Below are positions 1 to 7,421 of a DNA stretch of 49,994 nt, in pieces. Every line of letters begins with the position of its first letter. Position 1 is the first letter of the stretch. The notes beneath the pieces are model-generated. The model had not been told where the DNA came from. It did no database searches and saw nothing but the letters and a program-made list of their open reading frames with translations. Location of the stretch: contig JABMQH010000197.1 in NCBI GenBank assembly GCA_013203355.1, forward strand, positions 1 through 49,994. The letters are read 5' to 3'. The position numbers and the translations under genes were made by a program. The DNA is from Candidatus Omnitrophota bacterium (GTDB lineage Bacteria; Omnitrophota; Gorgyraeia; JABMQH01).

Positions 1-4
1 CGCT

Positions 5-346
5 GTGGGAGACAGTATAATGTTTGGTGGCCAAAAGCGAGAAGCAAGCATGACTTTAGGTAAGGAAGGCGCGAGTTTTGTACTTATAGATCCACAAGGG
101 GAAAAGTGCGTTCTTAAAAGAGGCCGTAATAAAATTGGAAGGCATAGTGATAATGATATCGTTATTGCTGTTGGAACTGTTTCCCGACAGCAGGCCGAAA
201 TCATTGTATCTCCTATAGGCGAGGTAAGGATATATGATTTGAAATCGAGCAATGAGACTTGGCTGATGTATCCGCGGGTACGAAGCAGGGCTCAGGAACT
301 CGAACTTAACAGATTGGTGAATCTAGAGGTGACTTCAGCTATTTGA
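5..346 (+). CDS. FHA-domain protein, possibly truncated at the 5' edge
   Basis: Small forkhead-associated (FHA) protein, a fold that binds phosphothreonine peptides in signalling complexes. The FHA core is visible as KIGRHSDNDIVI, then VSRQQAEI, then YDLKSSNET, which are the Gly-Arg, Ser-Arg and Ser-Asn positions that contact phosphopeptide in the family. The part after SSNET does not follow the usual pattern well. The reading frame is open to the window edge, so the GTG at 5 may not be the true start. An ATG at 20 has a GGGAG 8 nt upstream and is an alternative. Partners lie outside the window. Two hairpins follow, the second a good terminator, so this gene probably ends its transcription unit. 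Confidence 0.75.
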   Translation: MGDSIMFGGQKREASMTLGKEGASFVLIDPQGEKCVLKRGRNKIGRHSDNDIVIAVGTVSRQQAEIIVSPIGEVRIYDLKSSNETWLMYPRVRSRAQELELNRLVNLEVTSAI

Positions 347-364
347 TCTTGGAAATTATTTTCT

Positions 365-401
365 AACCTGCCGAGTCTAACCAGGTTAGATCTGGCAGGT
401 T
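365..401. repeat. Imperfect 37-nt palindrome
   Basis: AACCTGCC-GAG-TCTAACC, a single A, then GGTTAGA-TCT-GGCAGGTT. The two 18-nt arms match at 15 of 18 positions, with all three mismatches in the centre of each arm. The inner TCTAACCAGGTTAGA is a perfect 15-nt palindrome. It has no T tract, so it is not itself an intrinsic terminator. It lies directly before a separate terminator hairpin. It could be an RNA stem or a dimeric-regulator site. Confidence 0.6.
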
Positions 402-410
402 GCCAATTCG

Positions 411-450
411 AATCCGTTGTAATTGTCAAGATTACAGCGGATTTTTATTT
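411..450 (+). terminator. Rho-independent terminator after the FHA gene
   Basis: AATCCGTTGTAAT, a 7-nt loop, then ATTACAGCGGATT: a 13-bp stem with one G-U pair in RNA, followed by TTTATTT. It would end transcription from the FHA gene and insulate the ACR3 gene. Confidence 0.8.
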
Positions 451-456
451 ACCCCA

Positions 457-485
457 TTGATAGTTTAGGGATTTTATGCTATTTT
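457..485 (+). promoter_or_regulatory. Candidate promoter of the ACR3 gene
   Basis: TTGATA, a 17-nt spacer, then TATTTT, about 35 nt upstream of the ACR3 start. AGGGAT (467-472) and ATCCCT (495-500) form an inverted repeat flanking the -10 element and could be an operator. This is pattern matching only. Confidence 0.45.
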
Positions 486-520
486 ATATAGTACATCCCT
501 TAATATAGAGGTAATGTAAT

Positions 521-1582
521 ATGGAAGAAAAAAAATTGAGTTTTTTTGAAAGATATTTAACTTTATGGGTTACAGGATGTATTGGCTTTGGGATATTACT
601 TGGTAAGTTATTTCCCGAAATTGCTTATACGTTAGATAAAATATCTATCTATCAGGTTTCGATCCCTATTGCTATATGCCTATTTTTTATGATGTATCCT
701 ATAATGGTTAAAATAGATTTTGCAGAAGTAATTAAGGCAGGGAAGACACCTAAGCCAGTCATCCTTACCTTGTTTATAAACTGGTGCATTAAACCTTTCA
801 CCATGTTTGCTATCGCAACTCTATTTTTAGGAGTGTTATTCAAAAAGTTTTTACCCGGAACCGAACTCATCAAAGGTGTCTCTGAAGTTGAGCTGTTCAG
901 ATCATATATATCAGGATGCATTTTACTCGGGATCGCGCCTTGCACCGCCATGGTTCTGGTATGGGGACATCTGGCAAAGGGGAATGACGGCCACACCCTT
1001 GTTATGGTAGCTATCAATTCACTTACGATGTTATTTCTTTATGCACCATTGGGAGGATGGCTATTAGGAGTTAATATGATGCCGATCCCCTGGCAGACCA
1101 TTGTCTTATCTGTTGTAATTTATGTGGGGGTCCCGCTTTTCTTAGGATATCATACGAGAAAATTTATCCTTGCAAAAAAAGGTATCAAGTGGTTTGAGGA
1201 TAAGTTTCTTCATTATCTTACTCCTGTGTCTATCGGGGCGCTGCTTGTTACGCTTATATTGCTTTTTTCCTTTAAAGGTGAACTTATTATTAATCAGCCT
1301 CAGATAATATTTTTAATTGCAATACCGTTGTTCATACAAACCTGCCTTATCTTTGCTTTAACCTATGCTTTAGCTAAGTGGCTAAAATTACCATACAGAG
1401 ATGCGGCACCTTCAGCCTTGATTGGCGCAAGTAATCATTTTGAAGTTGCTATTGCTACATCAACGATACTTTTTGGTTTATCGTCAGGCGCCGCATTGGC
1501 AACCGTTGTGGGCGTGCTTATCGAGGTTCCTGTTATGCTTATGTTGGTGAAGGTGTGTTTAAAGACTAAGCGTATTTTTTAA
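521..1582 (+). CDS. ACR3-family arsenite efflux permease
   Basis: Inner-membrane exporter expected to remove arsenite (possibly antimonite) from the cytoplasm using the proton gradient. The 353 residues form about ten hydrophobic helices, the usual ACR3 size. Two segments are diagnostic: [10 protein letters not shown], with the conserved thiol-bearing helix, and [19 protein letters not shown], with the second conserved cysteine. The start is ATG with AGAGG upstream (the AT-AGAGG-TAATGTAAT run). The gene stands alone between two terminators; no arsR, arsC or arsM is present, so any regulation would come from elsewhere or from the inverted repeat at its promoter. Family assignment is strong; the substrate is inferred from the family. 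Confidence 0.9.
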   Translation: MEEKKLSFFERYLTLWVTGCIGFGILLGKLFPEIAYTLDKISIYQVSIPIAICLFFMMYPIMVKIDFAEVIKAGKTPKPVILTLFINWCIKPFTMFAIATLFLGVLFKKFLPGTELIKGVSEVELFRSYISGCILLGIAPCTAMVLVWGHLAKGNDGHTLVMVAINSLTMLFLYAPLGGWLLGVNMMPIPWQTIVLSVVIYVGVPLFLGYHTRKFILAKKGIKWFEDKFLHYLTPVSIGALLVTLILLFSFKGELIINQPQIIFLIAIPLFIQTCLIFALTYALAKWLKLPYRDAAPSALIGASNHFEVAIATSTILFGLSSGAALATVVGVLIEVPVMLMLVKVCLKTKRIF

Positions 1583-1597
1583 CCTCATCGAACGCAG

Positions 1598-1630
1598 CCT
1601 CAAGATAAAACTTGAGGTTGTTTGTTTTTA
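1598..1630 (+). terminator. Rho-independent terminator after ACR3
   Basis: CCTCAAG, loop ATAAAA, CTTGAGG: a perfect 7-bp stem followed by the T-rich TTGTTTGTTTTTA. Its 3' arm also contains the -35-like TTGAGG of the next candidate promoter. Confidence 0.75.
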
Positions 1631-1640
1631 GGAGTATAAT
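1612..1640 (+). promoter_or_regulatory. Candidate promoter for the small ORF-GYD-MBL unit
   Basis: TTGAGG, a 17-nt spacer, then a consensus TATAAT at 1635-1640, 35 nt before the small ORF. The -35 element lies inside the preceding terminator stem, so termination and re-initiation are packed into about 45 nt. Confidence 0.6.
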
Positions 1641-1674
1641 TTAAATTTGTAGAGTACAAAAGAAAGGATAGAAT

Positions 1675-1812
1675 ATGGGCCAGCAAAGGCGGTTTCAAAT
1701 AAGGCATCAGCAGAAACTGAAGAGGCTTAAAAAACGGAACAAGCTTGTACAGCAGAAACTGAACCCGGAGGATTTTTTTGTTGAAGGGTATTATGTTGGC
1801 CACAAAAAGTAA
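1675..1812 (+). CDS. Small basic protein of 45 residues, unknown function
   Basis: This ORF is too short for the supplied track. It reads MGQQRRFQIRHQQKLKRLK..., ending ...FFVEGYYVGHKK. The N-terminal 30 residues are rich in Arg, Lys and Gln and probably helical; the C-terminal part is aromatic and acidic-to-neutral. Support for coding is an AGAAAGGA ribosome-binding site 6 nt before the ATG, a consensus -10 and 17-nt-spaced -35 upstream, and a spacing of 23 nt to the next gene. The basic helix suggests binding to nucleic acid or ribosome, but I do not recognise a family. Confidence 0.65.
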   Translation: MGQQRRFQIRHQQKLKRLKKRNKLVQQKLNPEDFFVEGYYVGHKK

Positions 1813-1835
1813 ACGAAATTGCAAGGAGGTGCGGG

Positions 1836-2114
1836 ATGGCGAAGTTTTTGATGTTAGGTAAGTATTCGGCAGAAGCGGTTAAAGGGATGAGCGCAGAGCG
1901 CACAAAAAAGGTATCCGAGACTATTGCGGGATCCGGAGGTAAAGTCGATGCAATGTATGCCACATTAGGATGTCATGATCTGGCTTTGATCGTGGATTTT
2001 CCTGGAACCGGCGAAGCGATGAAGGCATCGACAGCGCTTACAAAATTAACAGGCATCGGATTTAATACATCACCGGCTGTGACGGTGGCAGAGTTTGATA
2101 AATTGATAGGTTAA
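1836..2114 (+). CDS. GYD-domain protein
   Basis: A 92-residue cytoplasmic protein matching the GYD family (ferredoxin-like alpha/beta fold, function unknown). Characteristic parts are the opening FLMLGKYSAEAVKGM, the central GGKVDAMYATLGCHDLALIVDFPG and the closing TSPAVTVAEFDKLI. The ATG follows AAGGAGGTGCGGG, a strong ribosome-binding site. It lies in a row with the small ORF upstream and the beta-CASP hydrolase downstream (29 nt gap), and probably shares their promoter. No catalytic residues can be named. The family call rests on motif recognition. Confidence 0.8.
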   Translation: MAKFLMLGKYSAEAVKGMSAERTKKVSETIAGSGGKVDAMYATLGCHDLALIVDFPGTGEAMKASTALTKLTGIGFNTSPAVTVAEFDKLIG

Positions 2115-2143
2115 TTTTAAAAAGGCACACGGAAAGGTATTAG

Positions 2144-3556
2144 TTGACGGTAAAGATTAAATTTTGCGGTGGGGCGCGAACGGTTACGGGTTCCATGCAC
2201 CTAGTATCTACAGACCGGTCTAATGTATTGTTGGATTGCGGAATCTTTCACGGACGCAGAGATGAGTCTTACGACGTAAATTCAAACTTCGCTTTTAATC
2301 CTCAGGATCTAAATGCCTGCATAATATCACATGCCCATATAGACCATTGCGGGAATTTGCCCACGCTTATAAAAAAAGGATATAAATCGCATATATTTGC
2401 TACTCCTCCCACAAAAGAGTTGTGTCATTATATGTTGCCCGATAGCGGCTATGTGCACGAAGAAGACATCAGGTATGTAAATAAAATAAATAAACGCAGA
2501 GGCCTGCCGCCCCGAGCCCCTCTTTATACAAGAAGGGATTCAGAGGATGCCCTTAGATACATCAGATCAGTCGAATACCATCGTAAATTTGCTGTTTCGA
2601 AAGATATAGATTTGACCTTTTTTGAAGCCGGCCACATCCTTGGCTCTGCAGTAACAATTCTGGATATAAAAACCTCCAGAAATAAAATAAGGCTGGCTTA
2701 CGCCGTGGATTTGGGCAGATACGACATGCCGCTTCTCAGGGACCCCGAGATACCCAAGGATATTGATTACCTTATTCTTGAGAGTACTTATGGTGGGAGG
2801 GCCCACTCAAGCATACGGGAAGCGGAGGATAAATTAACCGATGCCGTAAACCGTACGGTAAAGCGCGGCGGTAAAATTATTATCCCCTCGTTTGCCCTTG
2901 AGAGAACGCAGCTGATAGTATTTTTTATAAGCGAACTGATAAAAAGAAAAAAGATAAAGAGGATACCTATCTATGTTGATAGCCCCCTGGCTGTAAATTT
3001 GACTAAAGTTTTTAGGCAGAATTGGGAGTACTTTGACGATACAACTAAAGAGGCTTTTTCAAGAGAGGGCGATCCTCTCGGCTATGGGAATATTAAATAC
3101 ATAACAAAAGTGAATGATTCAAAAAAATTGAATAATGAAAAACGGCCCATGATAATAATATCAGCTTCAGGGATGTGTGAAAATGGGCGCATACTGCATC
3201 ATTTGAAAAATAATATTGAAAGTCCGCACAATACGATCCTTGTGATCGGGTTTATGGCAAAAAACACACTGGGGCGGCGCATAGTAGAGAAGGAAGAGAC
3301 CGTTAAGATATTCGGGCAGCCGCACCAATTAAATGCCGAGGTTGTCACGCTGAATGCCTTCAGCTCACATGCCGATAAAAATGGATTGGTACAATATGCC
3401 AAAGGGTGCGGAGGAAAATTAAAGCAAGTCTTCATCGTCCATGGGGAAGAGGAACAGTCGGAGATTTTAAGGACTAATATCAAGAAGCTCAATATTAAGA
3501 CACAGATACCGGCTAAAGACGAGATCGTTTTCCTGTCAAGCAGGGAAAAGAGATAG
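2144..3556 (+). CDS. Metallo-beta-lactamase/beta-CASP RNA-processing hydrolase
   Basis: Predicted zinc-dependent ribonuclease of the Ysh1/CPSF73-like group (COG1236). The metal-binding signature SHAHIDHCGNLP lies near residues 63-74. The distal beta-CASP features follow: IPSFALERTQ, ASGMCENGRILHHLK, and SSHADKNGL with the terminal histidine motif. The 470-residue length is normal for this bacterial and archaeal group. The start is TTG at 2144 with GGAAAGG 6 nt upstream; the first residues, VKIKFCGGARTVTGS, are the family's normal N-terminus, which supports the choice. Expected role is RNA cleavage or decay in the cytoplasm; the exact substrate cannot be read from sequence. Confidence 0.9.
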   Translation: MTVKIKFCGGARTVTGSMHLVSTDRSNVLLDCGIFHGRRDESYDVNSNFAFNPQDLNACIISHAHIDHCGNLPTLIKKGYKSHIFATPPTKELCHYMLPDSGYVHEEDIRYVNKINKRRGLPPRAPLYTRRDSEDALRYIRSVEYHRKFAVSKDIDLTFFEAGHILGSAVTILDIKTSRNKIRLAYAVDLGRYDMPLLRDPEIPKDIDYLILESTYGGRAHSSIREAEDKLTDAVNRTVKRGGKIIIPSFALERTQLIVFFISELIKRKKIKRIPIYVDSPLAVNLTKVFRQNWEYFDDTTKEAFSREGDPLGYGNIKYITKVNDSKKLNNEKRPMIIISASGMCENGRILHHLKNNIESPHNTILVIGFMAKNTLGRRIVEKEETVKIFGQPHQLNAEVVTLNAFSSHADKNGLVQYAKGCGGKLKQVFIVHGEEEQSEILRTNIKKLNIKTQIPAKDEIVFLSSREKR

Positions 3557-3611
3557 CGGATAGAATTCTGGGAAAAGGGAAAGAGAACGTTTGGAGCTAT
3601 AGTTAATAGAT

Positions 3612-4331
3612 ATGTCAATTTCAGTTGTAATGCCATGTTATAACGAGGGTGAAGTTATTGGAAAAACGGTCAGGGCTTACTATAATGAGATTATCCGCAA
3701 GATTGACGATTCAGAATTTATAGTGGTTGACGATTGCAGCAAAGATAACACACATGATATTTTGGAAGGATTAAGGGGTGAGTTTCCAAGGCTAAAAATT
3801 TTGAAAACACCTGTTAATAGTGGACATGGTAAAACTATACGGATGGGATATGAAGCCGCCAAAAAAGACTACGTGTTTCAGGTAGACAGCGATAGGCAAT
3901 TTGAACCCAAAGATTTCTGGAAATTATATACGCTGAAAGATAGCTATGATTTTATTCTTGGTTTTCGTAAAAGAAGGCATGACCCCTTGAGCAGGCTGAT
4001 TCTGACTAGGATAACGCGTCTTCTAAATCTTGTCTTTTTTGGGGTGTGGATAAAGGACAGCAACTGCCCTTTTCGTATAGTCAAAAAAGAAATTCTTGAT
4101 AAGTTCCTTAACCTGATAGCCAAAGAGGCGGTAGCGCCCAATGTTATGATTTCTATTCTGGCGAAGAAAAAAGGGATTAGGGTGGCAGAAGTACCCGTAA
4201 CGCATTATAGAAGAAGGGCTAATTCCGTCTCCCTTGCTCATTGGAAATTGATTAAGTATGGCCTGGAAGGCCTGGTAGAGCTGGTCGCGTTTAAAAAATC
4301 TAAGCTAGGGGAAATACATATAGGGAGGTAA
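3612..4331 (+). CDS. Family 2 glycosyltransferase, dolichol-phosphate-mannose-synthase-like
   Basis: GT-A-fold sugar transferase using a nucleotide-sugar donor. The N-terminal MSISVVMPCYNEGEVIGKT, the EFIVVDDCSKDNT segment and the metal-binding VDSDRQ around residue 97 are typical of GT2. The HGKTIRMGYEAA and RIVKKEIL parts resemble enzymes that glycosylate polyprenyl phosphate. There are no clear membrane helices in the 239 residues, so it would act on the inner face of the membrane. No good ribosome-binding site precedes the ATG (GGAG sits 15 nt away). The next gene follows after 5 nt. No cell-wall or polysaccharide cluster surrounds it, so its acceptor is unknown. Confidence 0.85.
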   Translation: MSISVVMPCYNEGEVIGKTVRAYYNEIIRKIDDSEFIVVDDCSKDNTHDILEGLRGEFPRLKILKTPVNSGHGKTIRMGYEAAKKDYVFQVDSDRQFEPKDFWKLYTLKDSYDFILGFRKRRHDPLSRLILTRITRLLNLVFFGVWIKDSNCPFRIVKKEILDKFLNLIAKEAVAPNVMISILAKKKGIRVAEVPVTHYRRRANSVSLAHWKLIKYGLEGLVELVAFKKSKLGEIHIGR

Positions 4332-4336
4332 AGGAG

Positions 4337-4615
4337 ATGACAACAAAAAAACATTTTACGGAAGAAGAGGCAAAATCAATCGGTGAAAAATTAGGGATCA
4401 GATGGGATAAGTTTGATGTTGACCAATTTAGAAGGGGTATAGATGTGGAATTAGAGCATGGTCTGCATGATTCCGCCACAAACGTAACTGATGACAACGC
4501 CTTAACTACAGGTAAGATCGCCTTGGCCCATCTTAATGAGTTTCCCGATTACTATGATCGATTGGATGAGATGGAGGAAGAGGCCGAAAAATTTTGGCAG
4601 GATAAGCAGAAATAG
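4337..4615 (+). CDS. DUF5661-like small protein
   Basis: A 92-residue acidic protein recalling the DUF5661 family: HFTEEEAKSIGEKLGIRWDKFD, then FRRGIDVELEHGLHD and TGKIALAHLNEFPDYYDRL. It is probably all-helical and cytoplasmic. The start follows GGGAGGTAAAGGAG. It is 5 nt after the glycosyltransferase and probably cotranscribed with it. Function is unknown; the family name is recalled from the motif pattern and was not searched. Confidence 0.75.
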   Translation: MTTKKHFTEEEAKSIGEKLGIRWDKFDVDQFRRGIDVELEHGLHDSATNVTDDNALTTGKIALAHLNEFPDYYDRLDEMEEEAEKFWQDKQK

Positions 4616-4635
4616 CTATAAGAACATCCCTGCCC

Positions 4636-4664
4636 TTGACACCGCATTAAACGTATGGTAAATT
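4636..4664 (+). promoter_or_regulatory. Promoter of the repeat-protein gene
   Basis: Consensus TTGACA, exactly 17 nt, then TAAATT, 39 nt before the ATG at 4703. It gives the repeat protein its own transcription unit, closed by the terminator at 5364. Confidence 0.65.
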
Positions 4665-4702
4665 TACTATAAAAAGTACATAGAATATAAAAGGAGGTGG
4701 CA

Positions 4703-5314
4703 ATGAAGAAAATTTTAGTTATTTTAGTAACTTTATCACTTGTAGTTTTATTTTTGCCCGATAGCGTCAAGGCGCAGGATGGTCGCGCTGAGCATGTCAA
4801 AGCTGAAATACAAAAGCATAAGCGAGCTATACACCAACTAAAGGCAGAGCTACATACTTCAGGGGAAGCTTCGGCTGAAGGGGGGTATTCCGATGAAGGA
4901 TATGAAGGAGAAGACTACTCTGGCGGCGGGTATGAAAGAGGTTATTCCGGAATGGATGAAATGGAAGCTAAGACACAACAGATGGGTGCTCCATCAGAGG
5001 GAGCCGAAGGAGGACCAGGAATAAATCCCCCCGGACCCAAAGGTGGTCCCGGCAGAGGCAAAGGACAAAGAATAAATCCCCCAGGACCTAAAGGTGGTCC
5101 CGGCAGAGGTAAAGGCCAAAGAATAAATCCCCCAGGACCTAAAGGTGGTCCTGGTAAAGGACGAGGCAAACAGCATCCTGGAATGGGCAAAGGACCCGGC
5201 GGACATGGCAAAGGAAAAGGAATAAATCCCCCAGGACCCAAAGGCGGTCGCGGAAAAGGCCCAGGTGGAGGTAAAAAAGGCGGCGGCCGAAAAGGCGGCG
5301 GCAGAAAGAGATAG
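4703..5314 (+). CDS. Secreted Gly/Pro/Lys-rich repeat protein
   Basis: Unrecognised exported protein. The track starts at GTG 4697, but that GTG lies inside the ribosome-binding site AAGGAGG (4691-4697); the ATG at 4703 is the better start. Residues 1 to about 24 form a signal peptide (KKILVILVTLSLVVLFLP, then VKA before QDGR). A short charged helical stretch follows (to about residue 50), then an acidic Gly/Tyr/Ser region with GYSDEGYEGEDYSGGGYERGY, then a strongly basic region with tandem 17-residue units INPPGPKGGPGRGKGQR and a KKGGGRKGGGRKR tail. It thus joins an acidic middle to a polycationic C-terminus. The role could be binding of surface polysaccharide, nucleic acid or silica-like anions; none is shown. 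It is flanked by its own promoter and terminator. Confidence 0.75.
   Translation: MKKILVILVTLSLVVLFLPDSVKAQDGRAEHVKAEIQKHKRAIHQLKAELHTSGEASAEGGYSDEGYEGEDYSGGGYERGYSGMDEMEAKTQQMGAPSEGAEGGPGINPPGPKGGPGRGKGQRINPPGPKGGPGRGKGQRINPPGPKGGPGKGRGKQHPGMGKGPGGHGKGKGINPPGPKGGRGKGPGGGKKGGGRKGGGRKR
5021..5272 (+). repeat. In-frame 51-nt tandem repeat inside the secreted protein
   Basis: Units of 51 nt (17 codons) begin at 5021, 5072 and 5123. A diverged fourth copy starts at 5222 after a 48-nt spacer. Copies 1 and 2 encode the same 17 residues but differ at several silent third positions, so selection on protein sequence is more likely than very recent duplication. Confidence 0.85.
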
Positions 5315-5363
5315 AGGACAGCCGTAAAATAATTTTCGACGGAAAATCGACATAGATTGACAT

Positions 5364-5404
5364 AAATAAATCCCAGGCAGAAATGCTTGGGATTTATTTT
5401 TTTG
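5364..5404 (+). terminator. Strong rho-independent terminator
   Basis: AAATAAATCCCAGGCA, a GAAA tetraloop, then TGCTTGGGATTTATT, about 16 bp with one G-U pair, followed by a run of T. It separates the repeat protein from the efflux operon. Confidence 0.9.
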
Positions 5405-5410
5405 CAGGCC

Positions 5411-5439
5411 TTGACAAAACAGATTTTACATGATATATT
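5411..5439 (+). promoter_or_regulatory. Promoter of the marR-tolC-RND operon
   Basis: TTGACA at 5411-5416, a 17-nt spacer, TATATT at 5434-5439. It is 47 nt before the marR start and directly after the preceding terminator. Confidence 0.8.
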
Positions 5440-5445
5440 TAATAG

Positions 5446-5460
5446 TGTTGATAGTTAACA
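5446..5460. promoter_or_regulatory. Possible MarR operator
   Basis: TGTTGATAGTTAACA is a partial dyad (TGTT...AACA) lying at the expected transcription start, 7 nt after the -10 element. MarR proteins usually autorepress from such sites. The dyad is imperfect, so this is tentative. Confidence 0.35.
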
Positions 5461-5485
5461 GCCTTAAATATCAAGGAGGTTAGAT

Positions 5486-5947
5486 ATGTCGCATATGCCT
5501 ATATCGGATTTTGCCGATAAAATGACCAAGATCATGCCTGTTCTTATAAAGGAATTTTCGAGGCGCAATGTCGGTGAGCTATATAAGGATAAGGTCACCA
5601 TGCCTCAATTCTTTATACTGAACTTCCTAAATCAAGAGGATGAGTCTACGATGACCGATATGGCAAAATTTATGGATGTGACAACCGCTGCGATGACAGG
5701 TATTGTGGACAGACTGGTTAAATACGGCTATGTCCTAAGGCTGTCTGATCCTGATGACAGGCGGGTAATCAAAATAAAAGCTACAGCAAAAGGCGAAGAC
5801 TTGGTAAAAAAGATTAATAAACAAAGACGGCAAATGATTATGGAGATATTCAGTACAATATCGCAGCGTGAGCGGGAAGATTATTTAAGGATTCTTACGC
5901 GTATATACAGTATGCTGACCGGAGCCAAAGAAGGGAATGCAAACTAA
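5486..5947 (+). CDS. MarR-family transcriptional regulator
   Basis: A 153-residue winged-helix repressor-type protein. The DNA-binding part is TMTDMAKFMDVTTAAMTGIVDRLVKYGYVLR (residues about 52-82), followed by the wing DPDDRRVIKIKATAKG, the family hallmark. Flanking helices form the dimer interface. It has an excellent ribosome-binding site (AAGGAGG, 6 nt from ATG). It overlaps the next gene by 11 nt, so it is translated with the efflux genes and most likely represses them in response to a small toxic ligand. The ligand cannot be predicted. Confidence 0.92.
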   Translation: MSHMPISDFADKMTKIMPVLIKEFSRRNVGELYKDKVTMPQFFILNFLNQEDESTMTDMAKFMDVTTAAMTGIVDRLVKYGYVLRLSDPDDRRVIKIKATAKGEDLVKKINKQRRQMIMEIFSTISQREREDYLRILTRIYSMLTGAKEGNAN

Positions 5948-7421
5948 GCGCATCGTTTATCCATTATTGGGATGTATTGTACTTCTGTTGTGCGTTGGTA
6001 TTTATATTGCCAATGCCCAGGAAGGCAAACTGCTAGTTCCATCCGAGGAGCCCTTGTCTTTACAGGAGTGCATCAAACTCACCGCCCAGAACAGCTTTGA
6101 AGTGAAATTAGCGCGGTTAGACTTTTTGATTGCCGAAACAGACATAGGTATTGCAGAGGCGGTATTTGACACTTCTCTTTTTGCAGATATAAATTATGAA
6201 AGAGATAAACAGGAACAGGTATCTGTTTTTGGTACTGATGAAACGATAACAAATACATATTCAGCCGGTGCTTCAAAAACATTTCCGTCCGGCACCGAGT
6301 TTACCTTAACCCTTTCCGATAAAAGAAATTGGAGCGATTCTCAATATGTTTCAAGAAACCCTTCTCATGAAGCTGAGACTTCTTTAGGAATTCGTCAGCC
6401 GTTAGCTAAGAACTATTTTGGATATGCCGACAGAAGGACAGTTTCCGCAACGCGCCTGGCCGTTCAAAATGCGGATTTAGATACAAAGGAAAGGATCGAG
6501 TTGCTTTTTGCCGACGTTGAAAAGGCCTACTGGGAATGGGCATTTTCGAAAAAGCGCCTTGAAATTTACCGCGAGATTTTGGCAAAGGCCAAAGAGCTGC
6601 ATGAAGTAAATACTAACAACTATGATGTGGGGCGGATAGAAAAAGGGGACTTCCTGGCCTCTCAGGCAAATGTCGTCATAAGAGAAAAAGACGTTCTTAT
6701 CGCGGAGAATAAATATCGACGCGCCGAAGAAAATATGAAACTTCTTATAAATATCAATGCCGATGATAGGATTGACCCGCGGGAAAGCCTGGAATACAGA
6801 AAAGAATTGTTCAATTTAACGGGCTGCCTTAAAAAGGCATTTCAGATAAGGCGGGATTATCAGAAATCCAAGACAGAACTGGCGCGGCAAAAGATTATTT
6901 TAGAAACCAAGGCAAACGAGAAATGGCCTGAGATTGACCTTGTGGCGAGCATGACAGCGAATGGTATAGCTTCAGAATTTAGCAAGGCAGCCGATAGGGT
7001 AGGGACGGGCAACGCGGATTATTATGCGGGCCTGGAGATTTCCGTACCGCTTGAGAATAATCTGGCTAAGAGTGAGTTTAAAAAGGCCGCGCACAATAAA
7101 GAAAAGGCCATTATAGAGTTAAAAAATATAGAGAGGGCTATTATCACAGAGGTAGGTAATAGCTTTCGTGATTATGTTACCTACGAGGGTAACGTTACCA
7201 ATCTTATTGAAGTTGCCGAATTGCAGTATGAGAAGCTTGACGAAGAGGGAAAGCAGTTTAAGTACGGCCGGTCTACGACAAAGCGGCTCATAGATTACCA
7301 GCAGGATTATCTTACCGCAAAGCTGCAGGTGGCGCAGGGACTGCTTGACCTTGAGACATCACGAACCAATCTCGGAAAAACCCTCAATGCCATTCTTGAA
7401 AAATATGAGAGGATGTTATGA
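5937..7421 (+). CDS. TolC-family outer-membrane efflux protein
   Basis: Forms the outer-membrane channel and periplasmic alpha-barrel of an export pump. A signal peptide covers about 27 residues (VYPLLGCIVLLLCVGIYIANA). The first family landmark LSLQECIKLTAQNSFEVK follows, and the long helical repeats of an OEP-type protein continue, closing with YQQDYLTAKLQVAQGLLDLETSRTNLGKTL. The 494-residue length is typical. The start overlaps marR and the stop overlaps the RND gene by 4 nt (ATGA), so the three genes are translationally coupled. It is expected to act with the downstream RND protein. Confidence 0.92.
   Translation: MQTKRIVYPLLGCIVLLLCVGIYIANAQEGKLLVPSEEPLSLQECIKLTAQNSFEVKLARLDFLIAETDIGIAEAVFDTSLFADINYERDKQEQVSVFGTDETITNTYSAGASKTFPSGTEFTLTLSDKRNWSDSQYVSRNPSHEAETSLGIRQPLAKNYFGYADRRTVSATRLAVQNADLDTKERIELLFADVEKAYWEWAFSKKRLEIYREILAKAKELHEVNTNNYDVGRIEKGDFLASQANVVIREKDVLIAENKYRRAEENMKLLININADDRIDPRESLEYRKELFNLTGCLKKAFQIRRDYQKSKTELARQKIILETKANEKWPEIDLVASMTANGIASEFSKAADRVGTGNADYYAGLEISVPLENNLAKSEFKKAAHNKEKAIIELKNIERAIITEVGNSFRDYVTYEGNVTNLIEVAELQYEKLDEEGKQFKYGRSTTKRLIDYQQDYLTAKLQVAQGLLDLETSRTNLGKTLNAILEKYERML

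Noticed and set aside
395-420. tRNA T-arm-like sequence (AATTCGAATCC)
   Set aside because: The five bases on each side of the loop do not pair, there is no acceptor or D-arm, and the segment is better explained by the terminator hairpin.
4697-4702. GTG start of the repeat protein given in the track
   Set aside because: It lies within the AAGGAGG ribosome-binding site; ATG 4703 is the real start.
5021-5272. CRISPR-like regular repeats
   Set aside because: The 51-nt period is an in-frame protein repeat without unique spacers.
4942-5353. Proline-rich and Ser/Phe-rich ORFs on the minus strand
   Set aside because: They are reverse-strand shadows of the Gly/Pro repeat region of the secreted protein.
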